Origin: Bacillota bacterium
GTDB lineage: Bacteria > Bacillota > Clostridia > Lachnospirales > Lachnospiraceae
NCBI GenBank assembly: GCA_023393095.1
Contig: JAEWMT010000039.1
Coordinates: 1 to 22,411, forward strand
DNA length: 22,411 nucleotides
Direction of reading: 5' to 3'
Numbering within the stretch: the first letter of the stretch is position 1; the number at the start of each line of letters is the position of its first letter. Made by a program: the position numbers and the translations under genes. The notes below the pieces were generated by a model. The model was not told where the DNA came from. It ran no database searches and saw only the letters and a list, made by a program, of their open reading frames with translations. Below, one piece after another: positions 7,986 through 16,046 of this stretch.

Positions 7986-8020
7986 CTGGAAAATATATAT
8001 TACTGGAATGTATATATTTA
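7986..8020 (+). repeat. Tandem repeat in the leader of the molybdenum hydroxylase operon
   Basis: Two adjacent units of 17 and 18 bases, CTGGAAAATATATATTA and CTGGAATGTATATATTTA, follow each other without a gap. They lie directly before the dyad at 8020-8045. Their AT-rich cores could contain a -10 element, but no convincing -35/-10 pair could be fixed. They could be paired regulator sites. Confidence 0.45.
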
Positions 8021-8045
8021 ACATACGTAATTCATTATGTATGTT
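8020..8045. promoter_or_regulatory. Near-perfect dyad, candidate operator of the molybdenum hydroxylase operon
   Basis: AACATAC at 8020-8026 mirrors GTATGTT at 8039-8045, and the symmetry continues inward so that 11 of 13 base pairs match across a 26-base site. It ends 36 bases before the probable TTG start of the first gene, a good position for a repressor operator or a leader hairpin. The binding protein is unknown. Confidence 0.5.
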
Positions 8046-8081
8046 AAAAGTAAAGATTCTTTTGTAATAGGAGGGAAACTT

Positions 8082-10418
8082 TTGGATACAACAGTAGCAA
8101 TCGGCAGAAGTATTCAACGAAAAGAAGCGTGGGATAAAGTAACAGGTATGGCAAAATACACGGATGATTATATTGTACCAGGTATTTTACACGCTAAATT
8201 GGTAACCAGTCCATATGCACATGCAAAAATAAGATTAATTGACATATCAGAAGCGGTAAAAGTTCCAGGAGTTCAGACTGTCCTGACAGGAAATAATTAT
8301 TCGATTCTTTGCGGTACGATTCTCGAAGACCGTCCACCAATCGCCATAGATAAAGTAAGATACTTTGGTGAACCAGTTGCTTTAGTTGTTGCGGACAGCG
8401 AACGTGAAGCTATGAGTGCCGCGAAGCTGGTAAAGGTAGAATATGAGCAATTACCTGTTATAAATTCCCCAAGTGAAGCACTTAAAATTGATGCACCTAT
8501 GATTCACGAGAACTTAGCTCAATACAGACATGTGGTCAAGGATATTAATCCTGAACCAAACACAAATATACCTGCTCGAATTAAAATAAGAAAAGGTGAT
8601 ATGATGAAAGGCTGGACTGAAAGCGAAGCTATTGTTGAGGCAAGCTATACACTTCCCCAGTCCGATCATATCGCAATGGAAACAAGGAATACTAGAGCTG
8701 AAATACATGCGGATGGACATGTGGTAATAAATACATCAACGCAGTCCCCTTTTTCTGTAAAAAAACTGATTAGCCAGTATTTTGGAGTGGAAGAAGGAAT
8801 GATTACTGTAAAAACCCCGCTAGTCGGTGGGGGATTTGGTGGAAAAGCTCCAGTTCAGCTTGAAATTCTTGCCTATATGGCTTCAAAATCCGTTGGAGGA
8901 AGACTTATTAAGATTGCAAATACCAGAGAGGAAGATATCGTAACCTCTCCCTGCCGTTTGGGACTGGAGGCAAAGATTAAGCTTGGAGCTACAAAGGATG
9001 GAATACTAAAGGCTGTAGAAATGACATATCTGGTTGACACCGGGGCTTATACCGACATAGGTCCGCGTTTAGCAAAAGCCATAGCAGTTGATTGTACCGG
9101 CCCTTACAATATTGAAAATGTCTGGTGTGACTCCTTATGTGTATATACGAACCACCCGTATGCAACATCCTTCCGTGGGTTTGGACATGCATCCTATACC
9201 TTTTGTATGGAAAGATCATTAGATAAACTCGCAATAAAGCTTGGAATCGATCCTTTACAATTAAGGATGAAAAACGCTATCGTACCAGGAAAAACAACTC
9301 CTACCCAGGTGAAGACAACCATAAGTAATATAGGAAATCTAACAGCATGTCTTGAAAAGCTGAAAGAATTAATCAACTGGAGCGAAGGAATAAGGATAGA
9401 TATTGGCGGTAATAAAGTCAGGGCAAAGGGTTTAAGCTGTTTCTGGAAAACCTCCGACTCTCCGACGGATGCTATTTCAGGAGTCCTTTTGACGTTTAAC
9501 AAGGACGGAAGTATTAATTTAAACAGTGGTGTAGTTGAATGCGGTCCGGGAATGAAAACTACTTTGGCTCAAATCCTTGCTGAAAAAATGGGAATGGACA
9601 TTGGAAGAATTCATGTGAAGCTTGAAGTAGATACGCAAATAAATCCGGAGCATTGGAAAACCGTTGCAAGTATGACAACGTATATGGCCGGCAAGGCAGT
9701 ATTACGTGCTGGTGAAGACTTGATTAGACAGCTTCGCAAGCTGGCAGCCGTGGTTATGAGGTGCCCACCTGAGGATTTGATCGTTGCGAATGAAAAGGTA
9801 TATTTGAAACAAGACCCTGATAGATATCTTGATATGAAAGATCTGGTGCACGGCTATAAGTATCCCGGAGGTAATGCGGTTGAAGGACAAATATTAGGCC
9901 ATGGAAGTTTTATCATGAGCCATATAACAGACCTAGATAAAGAAACAGGTAAGGGAAAGCCTGGTCCGGCTTGGACGGTAGGTGCTCAGGCAGTCGAAGT
10001 AGAATTTGACACAAAGGAATTCACCTACAGGCTGGTGAAAGCAATTACTGTTGTTGATGCCGGTAAAGTATTAAATCCTAAAACAGCAAGAGGCTTAATT
10101 ACCGGCGGAATGTGTATGGGCTTTGGGCTTGGAAGCCGTGAGGCTTTTACGTACACTAAGGAAGGAAAGGTGCAAAATACAAGCTTGCGAACTTATAAGG
10201 TAATGCATATTGGCGAGGAACCTGAGTATATCGTAGAATTTATTGAAACTCCGCAGGAAGATGCTCCTTATGGAGCAAGAGGCTTTTCTGAGCATGGAAT
10301 TATCGGTATCCCTGCTGCTCTGGCAAATGCACTGTCATCTGCAGCTCAGATTGATCTTAACAAGCTGCCACTCACACCGGAAACTATCTGGATGGCAAAA
10401 ACAGGGGGTATCATATGA
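8082..10418 (+). CDS. Xanthine dehydrogenase-family molybdenum hydroxylase, molybdopterin-binding large subunit
   Basis: This is the catalytic subunit of a three-subunit hydroxylase that inserts water-derived oxygen into a purine, other N-heterocycle or aldehyde. The TTG at 8082 is chosen because AGGAGGG lies 6 bases before it; an in-frame ATG at 8037 has no Shine-Dalgarno and falls inside the dyad. This gives 778 residues, normal for the family. Visible landmarks are the N-terminal KVTGMAKYTDDY fold, the cofactor loop GGGFGGKAP (~249-257), TSFRGFGHASY with the substrate-site Arg at ~365, and GARGFSEHGIIG with the probable catalytic Glu at ~737. The frame overlaps the FAD subunit by 4 bases (ATGA). 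The family is certain. The substrate is not: the usual GVGEPP around the Glu is replaced by GFSEHG, so xanthine is only one option. Confidence 0.93.
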   Translation: MDTTVAIGRSIQRKEAWDKVTGMAKYTDDYIVPGILHAKLVTSPYAHAKIRLIDISEAVKVPGVQTVLTGNNYSILCGTILEDRPPIAIDKVRYFGEPVALVVADSEREAMSAAKLVKVEYEQLPVINSPSEALKIDAPMIHENLAQYRHVVKDINPEPNTNIPARIKIRKGDMMKGWTESEAIVEASYTLPQSDHIAMETRNTRAEIHADGHVVINTSTQSPFSVKKLISQYFGVEEGMITVKTPLVGGGFGGKAPVQLEILAYMASKSVGGRLIKIANTREEDIVTSPCRLGLEAKIKLGATKDGILKAVEMTYLVDTGAYTDIGPRLAKAIAVDCTGPYNIENVWCDSLCVYTNHPYATSFRGFGHASYTFCMERSLDKLAIKLGIDPLQLRMKNAIVPGKTTPTQVKTTISNIGNLTACLEKLKELINWSEGIRIDIGGNKVRAKGLSCFWKTSDSPTDAISGVLLTFNKDGSINLNSGVVECGPGMKTTLAQILAEKMGMDIGRIHVKLEVDTQINPEHWKTVASMTTYMAGKAVLRAGEDLIRQLRKLAAVVMRCPPEDLIVANEKVYLKQDPDRYLDMKDLVHGYKYPGGNAVEGQILGHGSFIMSHITDLDKETGKGKPGPAWTVGAQAVEVEFDTKEFTYRLVKAITVVDAGKVLNPKTARGLITGGMCMGFGLGSREAFTYTKEGKVQNTSLRTYKVMHIGEEPEYIVEFIETPQEDAPYGARGFSEHGIIGIPAALANALSSAAQIDLNKLPLTPETIWMAKTGGII

Positions 10419-11248
10419 TCCCTTTTAATTTTGATTACTATAGACCGGATTCCGTAGATGAGGCAATGCAAATTTATAAAGAGCTGGATGCTCAACAGAA
10501 GAATCCTATTTATTATGGTGGCGGTACTGAAATTATAAGTATGGCAAGGGTTCATAATATTCATACAAAAGCGGTCATTGATTTGAAAGGCATTCCTGAA
10601 TGTAATGTTCTAGAATTTCAGGGAGACCTTTTGAATATTGGCTCCTCAGTAACTCTATCCCGAATATCTGAATCTAAAATATTCCCCTTGCTTGGAAAAT
10701 CCGTCGGTAGGATAGCAGACCACACAATACAATGTAAGATTACCCTAGGCGGAAATATTGGAGGAACGATTATTTATCGTGAGGCGATTTTACCGCTGCT
10801 ATTAGCCGATGCAAATGTGACCATAGCCGGTGAAAATAAACTCAGGCAGGTTCCAATAGCTGAAGTATTTGGTGAAAGCTTGCACCTTGCTAAGGGTGAA
10901 TTTATCGTTTCGTTTTCACTGGGGAAAGAATATATGACATTGCCCTTTGTTCATGTTAAGAAAACAAAAAATGAGAAAATTGACTACCCCTTAATATCAA
11001 TAGCAGCAATGAAGCAAAACGATAAAATCAGGATTGCTTTTAGTGGGGTGTGTTCATTTCCATTTCGGTGTGCCAAAGTCGAAGAGGATCTTAATGATAA
11101 AAACAGCTCATGGGATATTAGAATTAACAACGCTCTTAAGGATTTACCCGCACCTATATTAAATGATGTCTCGGGCTCGGACAAGTATCGAAAATTTATG
11201 CTGAAAAAAGTCATAATCAACACTTTGGAAACACTGGAGGGAGTGTAA
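10415..11248 (+). CDS. Molybdenum hydroxylase FAD-binding subunit
   Basis: This is the medium subunit, which takes electrons from the 2Fe-2S subunit through FAD. The 277 residues are usual for the family. The PCMH-type FAD domain covers ~1-175, with YYGGGTEIISM (FAD pyrophosphate loop), the VIDLKGIPE strand, and TLGGNIGGTIIYREAILPLL (second FAD motif). A CO-dehydrogenase flavoprotein C-terminal domain follows. It starts inside the end of the large-subunit gene and is followed by the 2Fe-2S gene after 2 bases, so the three are translationally coupled. Confidence 0.94.
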   Translation: MIPFNFDYYRPDSVDEAMQIYKELDAQQKNPIYYGGGTEIISMARVHNIHTKAVIDLKGIPECNVLEFQGDLLNIGSSVTLSRISESKIFPLLGKSVGRIADHTIQCKITLGGNIGGTIIYREAILPLLLADANVTIAGENKLRQVPIAEVFGESLHLAKGEFIVSFSLGKEYMTLPFVHVKKTKNEKIDYPLISIAAMKQNDKIRIAFSGVCSFPFRCAKVEEDLNDKNSSWDIRINNALKDLPAPILNDVSGSDKYRKFMLKKVIINTLETLEGV

Positions 11249-11250
11249 TA

Positions 11251-11724
11251 ATGCTGAAAATAGAAGGCAAAAGTATCATAGAACTTGATATCAATGGAGA
11301 GAAGAAGGAGGTTGTAGTAAGTCCCTCAGATATTCTTTTATATGTTCTCAGAGAACAACTTGGACTAACCGGGGCTAAGCCTAGTTGTGAAAACGGTGAC
11401 TGTGGTGCCTGTACAGTTCTTGTTGACGGCTGGCCTGTTAAATCATGCCTAATGCTGGCAGTTGAAGCGATTGGACATAAAGTAATCACCGTTGAAGGGC
11501 TTCAAAATGCCCCAATCCAAAAAGCATTTGTAGAGAATTGGGGATTTCAGTGTGGCTACTGTACCTCTGGTTTCTTAATGGTTTGCCATTCTCTTGCACA
11601 TATTCATCCTGATGCAGATGAATATATCATGGAAGAATGGCTCCAATCCAATATTTGCAGATGTACAAGCTATGAAGAGATAAGAATTGCAATGAAAACT
11701 ATTTTGAAGACAATGTCTAGCTAG
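11251..11724 (+). CDS. Molybdenum hydroxylase [2Fe-2S] subunit
   Basis: This is the small electron-transfer subunit carrying two 2Fe-2S clusters. The 157 residues contain both sets of ligands. The plant-ferredoxin-type set is Cys46, Cys51, Cys54 and Cys66 (CENGDCGACTVLVDG, then KSC). The helical-domain set is Cys101, Cys104, Cys136 and Cys138 (CGYCTSGF and NICRCTSYEEI). GGAGGG lies ~9 bases before the ATG. Order and spacing with the large and FAD subunits show a complete heterotrimeric enzyme. No XdhC-type sulfuration factor is present in the window. Confidence 0.96.
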   Translation: MLKIEGKSIIELDINGEKKEVVVSPSDILLYVLREQLGLTGAKPSCENGDCGACTVLVDGWPVKSCLMLAVEAIGHKVITVEGLQNAPIQKAFVENWGFQCGYCTSGFLMVCHSLAHIHPDADEYIMEEWLQSNICRCTSYEEIRIAMKTILKTMSS

Positions 11725-11928
11725 CTTCCAAGTTAGTATAATATCTTAAATTAACTGGGCTGTTTTAATACCAGCTAATTTGCAATATGTGCAAGGTTAT
11801 GGGATATCATAGATTACCATATATAAAAAATTCGTTGTATTGATCTACAACTTTTGAAAGTAATAAAACAGTACAACAATTCATAGAATATTTTGAGTTC
11901 ATAGTTCAAATTTGGGGGTTGACGTCAT

Positions 11929-12606
11929 TTGATAAAAAGATACAGCAGTGCCATAATCTTCTGGGGTGCATTCTGGGGACTTGAGGAGGCGACCCTTGGC
12001 CATTTATTACACCTCACCGCATTTCCTATAGGATGGTTATTTTGGTTCCCGTTCGCTTATTTCTTTATGGGCATGGTTTATAAACAGACTGGCAAATTGC
12101 ATTCAATAATTTTTACCTCTATGGTCGCTTTATCAATAAAGCTAATAAACCTCTTCATGACGGTAAATTTGGTCATTGTCATTTGCCCAGCCCTGTCGAT
12201 TTTGCTGGAAGGTCTTTCTTTATATGCAGTACTTAAATTATTTGCTTGCAAGAAACGTATAAATTATAAGCTCGTAGAAATAGTTTCAGTCAATCTACTA
12301 TGGAGAGCCCTATTTCTAGTGAGTTTATTAGCCATTCCTAGATGGATATTGCCTGCTTATCCCTACAAAGGAGCAATGTCTCTGCTTAAGTTCTTCTTAT
12401 ATGAAGGTTTCATTAATAGTTTATTTATTTATGGAATGATAATGTTCACAGCGAAAATAAAAGGAATCAATCATGAAAAGAATTTGCATACCAAGCTATT
12501 TTCAAATAAATTAGTAAAATTGGAAGTGGTTAAGCAGTTTAGCTTTAAACCATTGGTTGCTTTTAGCCTACTGACTATTGCACTAATCCTTCAATGGGTG
12601 TTATAA
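11929..12606 (+). CDS. Uncharacterised polytopic membrane protein in the molybdenum hydroxylase cluster
   Basis: The 225 residues contain about five or six hydrophobic segments, roughly 8-28, 33-50, 58-80, 82-105, 120-140 and 150-175, plus a C-terminal one near 208-224. A GAFWGLEEATLGHLLH block in the first segments has acidic and His residues inside the membrane region. The start is TTG, with GGGGG ~10 bases upstream; the 204-base gap before it suggests its own promoter or a leader. It ends 4 bases before the MocA-like gene, so the two are coupled. Its shape recalls small S-component-like membrane proteins, but I do not recognise a family. Roles such as import of substrate or cofactor precursor, or membrane anchoring, are only guesses from context. 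Confidence 0.7.
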   Translation: MIKRYSSAIIFWGAFWGLEEATLGHLLHLTAFPIGWLFWFPFAYFFMGMVYKQTGKLHSIIFTSMVALSIKLINLFMTVNLVIVICPALSILLEGLSLYAVLKLFACKKRINYKLVEIVSVNLLWRALFLVSLLAIPRWILPAYPYKGAMSLLKFFLYEGFINSLFIYGMIMFTAKIKGINHEKNLHTKLFSNKLVKLEVVKQFSFKPLVAFSLLTIALILQWVL

Positions 12607-12610
12607 GCTT

Positions 12611-13198
12611 ATGATGATTGAGGGTATTATTTTAGCCGGTGGATTTTCATCGAGAGCAGGAGCATACAAACTAACCTTGGAACTAGGCGGTAAAACCGTA
12701 ATAGAACATTGTATTGAGGGAATGTATGAAACCTGCTCTCGGATTATTGTGGTTGGAGGATATAAAGTTAATCATCTTACTCCGATTCTGGACAAGTATC
12801 TTAAGATAGAGTTGGTTTATAATAAGAATTATGAAACAGGAATGTTTAGTTCCGTGATAGAAGGTTTCAAGCATATGAAAGGTGATAGGATTTTTTTGAT
12901 TCCAGGGGATTACGCTTTGGTAAGTAAAGACGTATATGAAAGCCTTCTTAAAGTAAAGAGTGAAATTGTGTTACCAACTCATCAAGGCATGAATGGTCAT
13001 CCGGTACTAATGGATAAAAGAATGTCAAACTTACTGCTTTCCAGTACAAACTATAGTAATCTAAGAGAATTCATCAACCATCAAGGCTTCAACACGGTTG
13101 AAGTGAAAAGTTCGGGTATCTTTATGGACATCGATACCCAGGAGGATTATATAAATATAAAAAATTGGTTTGGGAGTCATAAGTCATCTATTAGGTGA
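12611..13198 (+). CDS. mocA: MocA/MobA-like molybdopterin nucleotidyltransferase
   Basis: The 195-residue protein belongs to the GT-A NTP-transferase fold that attaches CMP (MocA) or GMP (MobA) to molybdopterin. IILAGGFSSRAGAYK (6-20) is the nucleotide-binding loop with Arg15 and Lys20. GDYALV (99-104) holds the metal-binding Asp100 at the place of the usual GDMP. GMNGHPVLM (126-134) contains the GHP typical of the MocA side of the family, and DIDTQEDY closes the fold. Hydroxylases of the xanthine dehydrogenase family use the cytosine dinucleotide cofactor in many bacteria, which fits MocA. No clear Shine-Dalgarno is visible; with only 4 bases between it and the membrane protein gene, translation is probably coupled. 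The Tyr in place of Met-Pro in the Asp motif is unusual. Confidence 0.82.
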   Translation: MMIEGIILAGGFSSRAGAYKLTLELGGKTVIEHCIEGMYETCSRIIVVGGYKVNHLTPILDKYLKIELVYNKNYETGMFSSVIEGFKHMKGDRIFLIPGDYALVSKDVYESLLKVKSEIVLPTHQGMNGHPVLMDKRMSNLLLSSTNYSNLREFINHQGFNTVEVKSSGIFMDIDTQEDYINIKNWFGSHKSSIR

Positions 13199-13231
13199 AT
13201 CAATGAATATATGCATATGTATTCGTTGATT
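13198..13231. repeat. Long imperfect hairpin after the mocA-like gene
   Basis: AATCAATGAATA and TATTCGTTGATT pair almost completely (one wobble) around a TATGCATATG centre. No T-run follows, so it is not a standard terminator. Part of it recurs at 14260 (see the repeat entries). Confidence 0.5.
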
Positions 13232-13259
13232 TACATAAATCTACTCATGAAATCCTAAT
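13203..13259 (+). repeat. Diverged direct repeat, copy A
   Basis: Three blocks occur in the same order in a second copy at 14260-14312: ATGAATATATGCATA (one mismatch), TACATAAATCT (exact) and ATCCTAAT (exact), with spacings differing by about 5 bases. The two copies flank the NTPase and cupin genes. Confidence 0.5.
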
Positions 13260-13300
13260 CAGAATTATTTAAAATAATCAAAAATTATATGGGGGAAATT

Positions 13301-13777
13301 ATGGTATACATTGTAACAGGAAGCATCAACAGCGGTAAAACCACAAAACTCTTATCATTATATCAAGAAATAAAAACCGGAGATGGTTTTATCCTGCCAA
13401 AAACCTATATGGGTAGGAATTACTCAGGACAGCAGATCGTCAGGTTATCAACTGGAGAGGGCAGATCGTTTTCATGCAAAGATGGATATATTCCGATTAA
13501 TTGGAATGAGAAATACCGTTATGATGTATATAGCTTTTCTCAGGAGGGCCTTGATTTTGCGTTTCAAATTACTCAGGATATTCTTAGTAATAATATATCC
13601 CCAGTCTTTATTGATGAAATTGGACCTTTGGAATTACAGGAAAAGGGATTTCATAAAATATGCTCAAAGCTATTATTAGAAAACAGAACAATTTATATTT
13701 CAGTAAGACAAACCCATTTGAAAGATGTAATAGATAAATACAAAATTATAAATTTTGACCTTATACAGTCAAGGTAA
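13301..13777 (+). CDS. THEP1-like P-loop nucleoside-triphosphatase
   Basis: The 158-residue protein has a Walker A GSINSGKT at 7-14 and a Walker B VFIDEIGPLELQ, with the IDEIGPLE form typical of THEP1-type nucleoside-triphosphatases. The start at 13301 has GGGGG five bases upstream; an in-frame ATG at 13289 overlaps that site and is less likely. Small NTPases of this type are often found beside MocA and Mo-hydroxylase genes, which suggests a role in cofactor insertion or nucleotide handling. That role is inference. The stop codon lies within the terminator hairpin. Homologues usually run to ~170-180 residues, so this one is slightly short at the C-terminus. Confidence 0.8.
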   Translation: MVYIVTGSINSGKTTKLLSLYQEIKTGDGFILPKTYMGRNYSGQQIVRLSTGEGRSFSCKDGYIPINWNEKYRYDVYSFSQEGLDFAFQITQDILSNNISPVFIDEIGPLELQEKGFHKICSKLLLENRTIYISVRQTHLKDVIDKYKIINFDLIQSR

Positions 13778-13798
13778 GGGTTTAGCCTTGACTGCATT
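13766..13798 (+). terminator. Hairpin terminator of the molybdenum hydroxylase cluster
   Basis: CAGTCAAGG at 13766-13774 pairs perfectly with CCTTGACTG at 13786-13794, and CATTTTA follows. It overlaps the last codons of the NTPase. The stem is nearly the same as that of the terminator at 7845-7883. Confidence 0.75.
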
Positions 13799-13866
13799 TT
13801 AGGGATTTTAATTTACATTCATGGAAGTAGAACTAATAATGAAATTACAGTTTCCTATTTACAGAC

Positions 13867-14214
13867 TTACTCCTCATATAAGTCGCCGCTATTTTCTTTA
13901 TTAAGAGTTCCCTCTAGCTCAATCATCAAGAATTTAGTTAACGTTGTAACTACGGGCCGATGCCTAGTCCCTTTTGGTACAATAATAAACTCACCTTGAT
14001 CCACTTTGACTTGTCCTTCATCAGTTTCCAGATGAAAGCTTCCTTCAATCACATAAAACAACTCATCCGATTCTTCATGTACATGAAAATCCAAAGTGCG
14101 ATTTTCTACATTAACAACACTAAGTACATGTTTGTTTAACCGTCCTACTTTTTCATATATGTATAAATTTTCAACAGAATCTACACTAGTTTTTAGATTT
14201 ACTTTCTCTAGCAA
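13867..14214 (-). CDS. Single-domain cupin protein
   Basis: This is a 115-residue single cupin barrel. Motif 1 is DFHVHEESDELFYVIEGSF (HxH, then Glu) and motif 2 is GEFIIVPKGTRHRP. The metal ligands His, His, Glu and His are all present, so it probably binds a metal. Function cannot be assigned further; such proteins act as small isomerases, dioxygenases or sensors. A GTG at 14226 overlaps the AAGGAG site and cannot be the start it serves. The TTG at 14214 is 11 bases from that site and is preferred, though uncertain. It is on the opposite strand to the Mo cluster and converges on its terminator. Confidence 0.82.
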   Translation of the reverse strand: MLEKVNLKTSVDSVENLYIYEKVGRLNKHVLSVVNVENRTLDFHVHEESDELFYVIEGSFHLETDEGQVKVDQGEFIIVPKGTRHRPVVTTLTKFLMIELEGTLNKENSGDLYEE

Positions 14215-14259
14215 GATATTATTCACTCCTTTTTAATTATTATGATTAGGGCGTACTAG

Positions 14260-14312
14260 ATGAATATATGTATACAATATCACTACATAAATCTGACTTT
14301 TAACATCCTAAT
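14260..14312 (+). repeat. Diverged direct repeat, copy B
   Basis: This copy has ATGAATATATGTATA, TACATAAATCT and ATCCTAAT in the same order as copy A at 13203-13259. It lies between the cupin and acetyltransferase genes. Confidence 0.5.
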
Positions 14313-14328
14313 ATTTAATTATACTATA

Positions 14329-14802
14329 TTACTCATGCACCATTAGTATTAGCTTATTGCTGTCAGCCACTTTAAAACCACAATGAGCGAAAAGCAGCTG
14401 CCCTTTCTGAGTAGCATGTAAGGTAATCCGGCTATGGTGCAATCTTTGTGCCTCATTAATACACTTGGATGTAAGAGCTTTCCCAATTCCATTTCTCCGA
14501 TACGAAGGAAGGACATACATATTTTGTATATACGCGTTGCCTCCAGTTGGAAGCTTTCTACCGGGCAGAACAGAATACAGGCAGACAGAGCATGTTCCAA
14601 CAAAGGTATTACCATCAAAAGCTAAAAATGCAAAGTAAGAGCCGTTTGATAAACCGGTTTCCATATGATTTTTATTACTTTGATACAACAATTCTCTTTC
14701 CTGATCAGTCATCACACCGGAATCCTCTTCGAGCAAGTCTAAGCGAGTTTTTACTAATAACTCCACGTCTGATGCATTTGCTTTTCTGTAAGTAATATTC
14801 AT
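14329..14802 (-). CDS. GNAT-family N-acetyltransferase
   Basis: The 157-residue protein transfers an acetyl group from acetyl-CoA to an unknown acceptor. The acetyl-CoA loop is MYVLPSYRRNGIGKALT (motif A, RRNGIGKA), preceded by the FVGTCSVCLY strand and followed by the ITLHATQKGQLLFAHCGFK motif B region that ends GNAT folds. GGGGGAAAG lies ~5 bases before the ATG. It is divergent from the LysR gene, with 202 bases between them. Confidence 0.9.
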   Translation of the reverse strand: MNITYRKANASDVELLVKTRLDLLEEDSGVMTDQERELLYQSNKNHMETGLSNGSYFAFLAFDGNTFVGTCSVCLYSVLPGRKLPTGGNAYIQNMYVLPSYRRNGIGKALTSKCINEAQRLHHSRITLHATQKGQLLFAHCGFKVADSNKLILMVHE

Positions 14803-14943
14803 TAACTTTCCCCCTTGTATAATTCGATTTTCTATACTATATTAAATATCTTCCCAAGAAAATAGACGTTGCTACTTCTAAGATTTTCCATTACTTTTAT
14901 TTCATTATAATATATATATTTCCATTATAGTATAGATAAATTA

Positions 14944-14972
14944 TTGACGAAATAGAATGATTTTGATATTAT
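14944..14972 (+). promoter_or_regulatory. Probable housekeeping promoter of the LysR gene
   Basis: TTGACG at 14944-14949 and TATTAT at 14967-14972 are separated by 17 bases. A 6-bp dyad, ATCAAT and ATTGAT separated by seven bases, begins inside the -10 and has the T-N11-A form of LysR-family sites, which suggests autoregulation. Confidence 0.55.
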
Positions 14973-15004
14973 CAATCAATAATATTGATATTGTGAGGTT
15001 TGCC

Positions 15005-15910
15005 ATGGAATTAATATATTTTAGAAGTCTGTTATGCTTATATGAATTAGGCAATTATTCTCAAACCGCAGAGGTATTAGGATATTCGCAATCAAGTATT
15101 TCTACGCATATTCAAAGATTAGAACAAATATATGGGGGAAAGATTATCTATCGCAAAGATAATCACTTAGTTTTAACCTCAAAAGGAAGAATCCTCTACC
15201 AATATGCAAAAAATATATTAGAATTAATGGAAAATATGGATAATGAATTAAGAATTCAAGAAGTAAAAGAAATAAATATTGGTACAATAGAATCCATAGC
15301 CTTATACTACTTGCAGGATATTATTGAAGCATATAAAATAAAATATCCTCAGATTGTTTTTCATCTTTCGATTGAAGATGAAAATAGTCTTTTAATGAAA
15401 CTAAGTCGGAAAAAGTTAGATTTTGTTTTGGTTTTCGATAAAGAGATAAAGATTGATGGTATGAAAGTATTTAAATTAAAGCAAGAAAACCTGTGTTTTG
15501 TTTATAACTCAAAAACTCACACCGAATCGGATATTCTGGATAAACTGGAGAAGCAGTCACTCATATTGACCGGAGAAGAATGTCCATATCGAAAGGCTTT
15601 ACTTGCTACCTTTGCGGAGCATGGGCAGAAATATCATATCTCCATGGCATTAAGCAATGTGGATACGATAAAAAGTTTAATTAGGAATGATTGGGGCATT
15701 GGGTTTCTTCCACAATTCACAGTGAAAGAGAATGACAATCTTGGAATGATTAAATATAATTTGTCAAATCATTTTTATATACAACTCATGTATTGTGCAG
15801 AATTAGAAGATTATGCGGAATTCCGGGATTTTATTGATATAGCAAATACGTCAATAAATAATACTCATATTAGTGAGCAGGAAAATAGCAGAGATCTAAT
15901 AGATAATTAA
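15005..15910 (+). CDS. LysR-family transcriptional regulator
   Basis: The 301 residues begin with a winged HTH of LysR type (MELIYFRSLLCLYELGNYSQ, then VLGYSQSSISTHIQRLEQ and a TSKGRILYQYA end). A periplasmic-binding-like effector domain follows (~88-290). The ATG at 15005 is chosen because GTGAGG lies 6 bases before it and the protein then starts exactly at the usual first residues of LysR proteins; the frame is open to 14957 but that adds an unusual N-terminus. It precedes the ABC importer genes by 136 bases and is divergent from the acetyltransferase; either could be a target. Confidence 0.93.
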   Translation: MELIYFRSLLCLYELGNYSQTAEVLGYSQSSISTHIQRLEQIYGGKIIYRKDNHLVLTSKGRILYQYAKNILELMENMDNELRIQEVKEINIGTIESIALYYLQDIIEAYKIKYPQIVFHLSIEDENSLLMKLSRKKLDFVLVFDKEIKIDGMKVFKLKQENLCFVYNSKTHTESDILDKLEKQSLILTGEECPYRKALLATFAEHGQKYHISMALSNVDTIKSLIRNDWGIGFLPQFTVKENDNLGMIKYNLSNHFYIQLMYCAELEDYAEFRDFIDIANTSINNTHISEQENSRDLIDN

Positions 15911-16046
15911 TAACCCCGTAAAGTTAAAAGAATATATAAGAATGCCTTAATCAGAATACCAACGGTATAAAATAATGAGGTCAGAAAAAACTTTTTACCA
16001 TTATAATATTTTATGAAAGTTCTTAAGAATACCGGGAGGATAAAGC

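Noticed and set aside
8037..8081. Longer ATG start for the large hydroxylase subunit
   Set aside because: It has no Shine-Dalgarno, lies inside the dyad, and adds residues not expected in the family; AGGAGGG points to the TTG at 8082.
8082..11724. Selenocysteine-containing hydroxylase
   Set aside because: No in-frame TGA interrupts the subunits, and no selenium-linked accessory gene is seen nearby.
13289..13300. ATG at 13289 as start of the NTPase
   Set aside because: It overlaps the GGGGG ribosome site, which is correctly spaced for the ATG at 13301.
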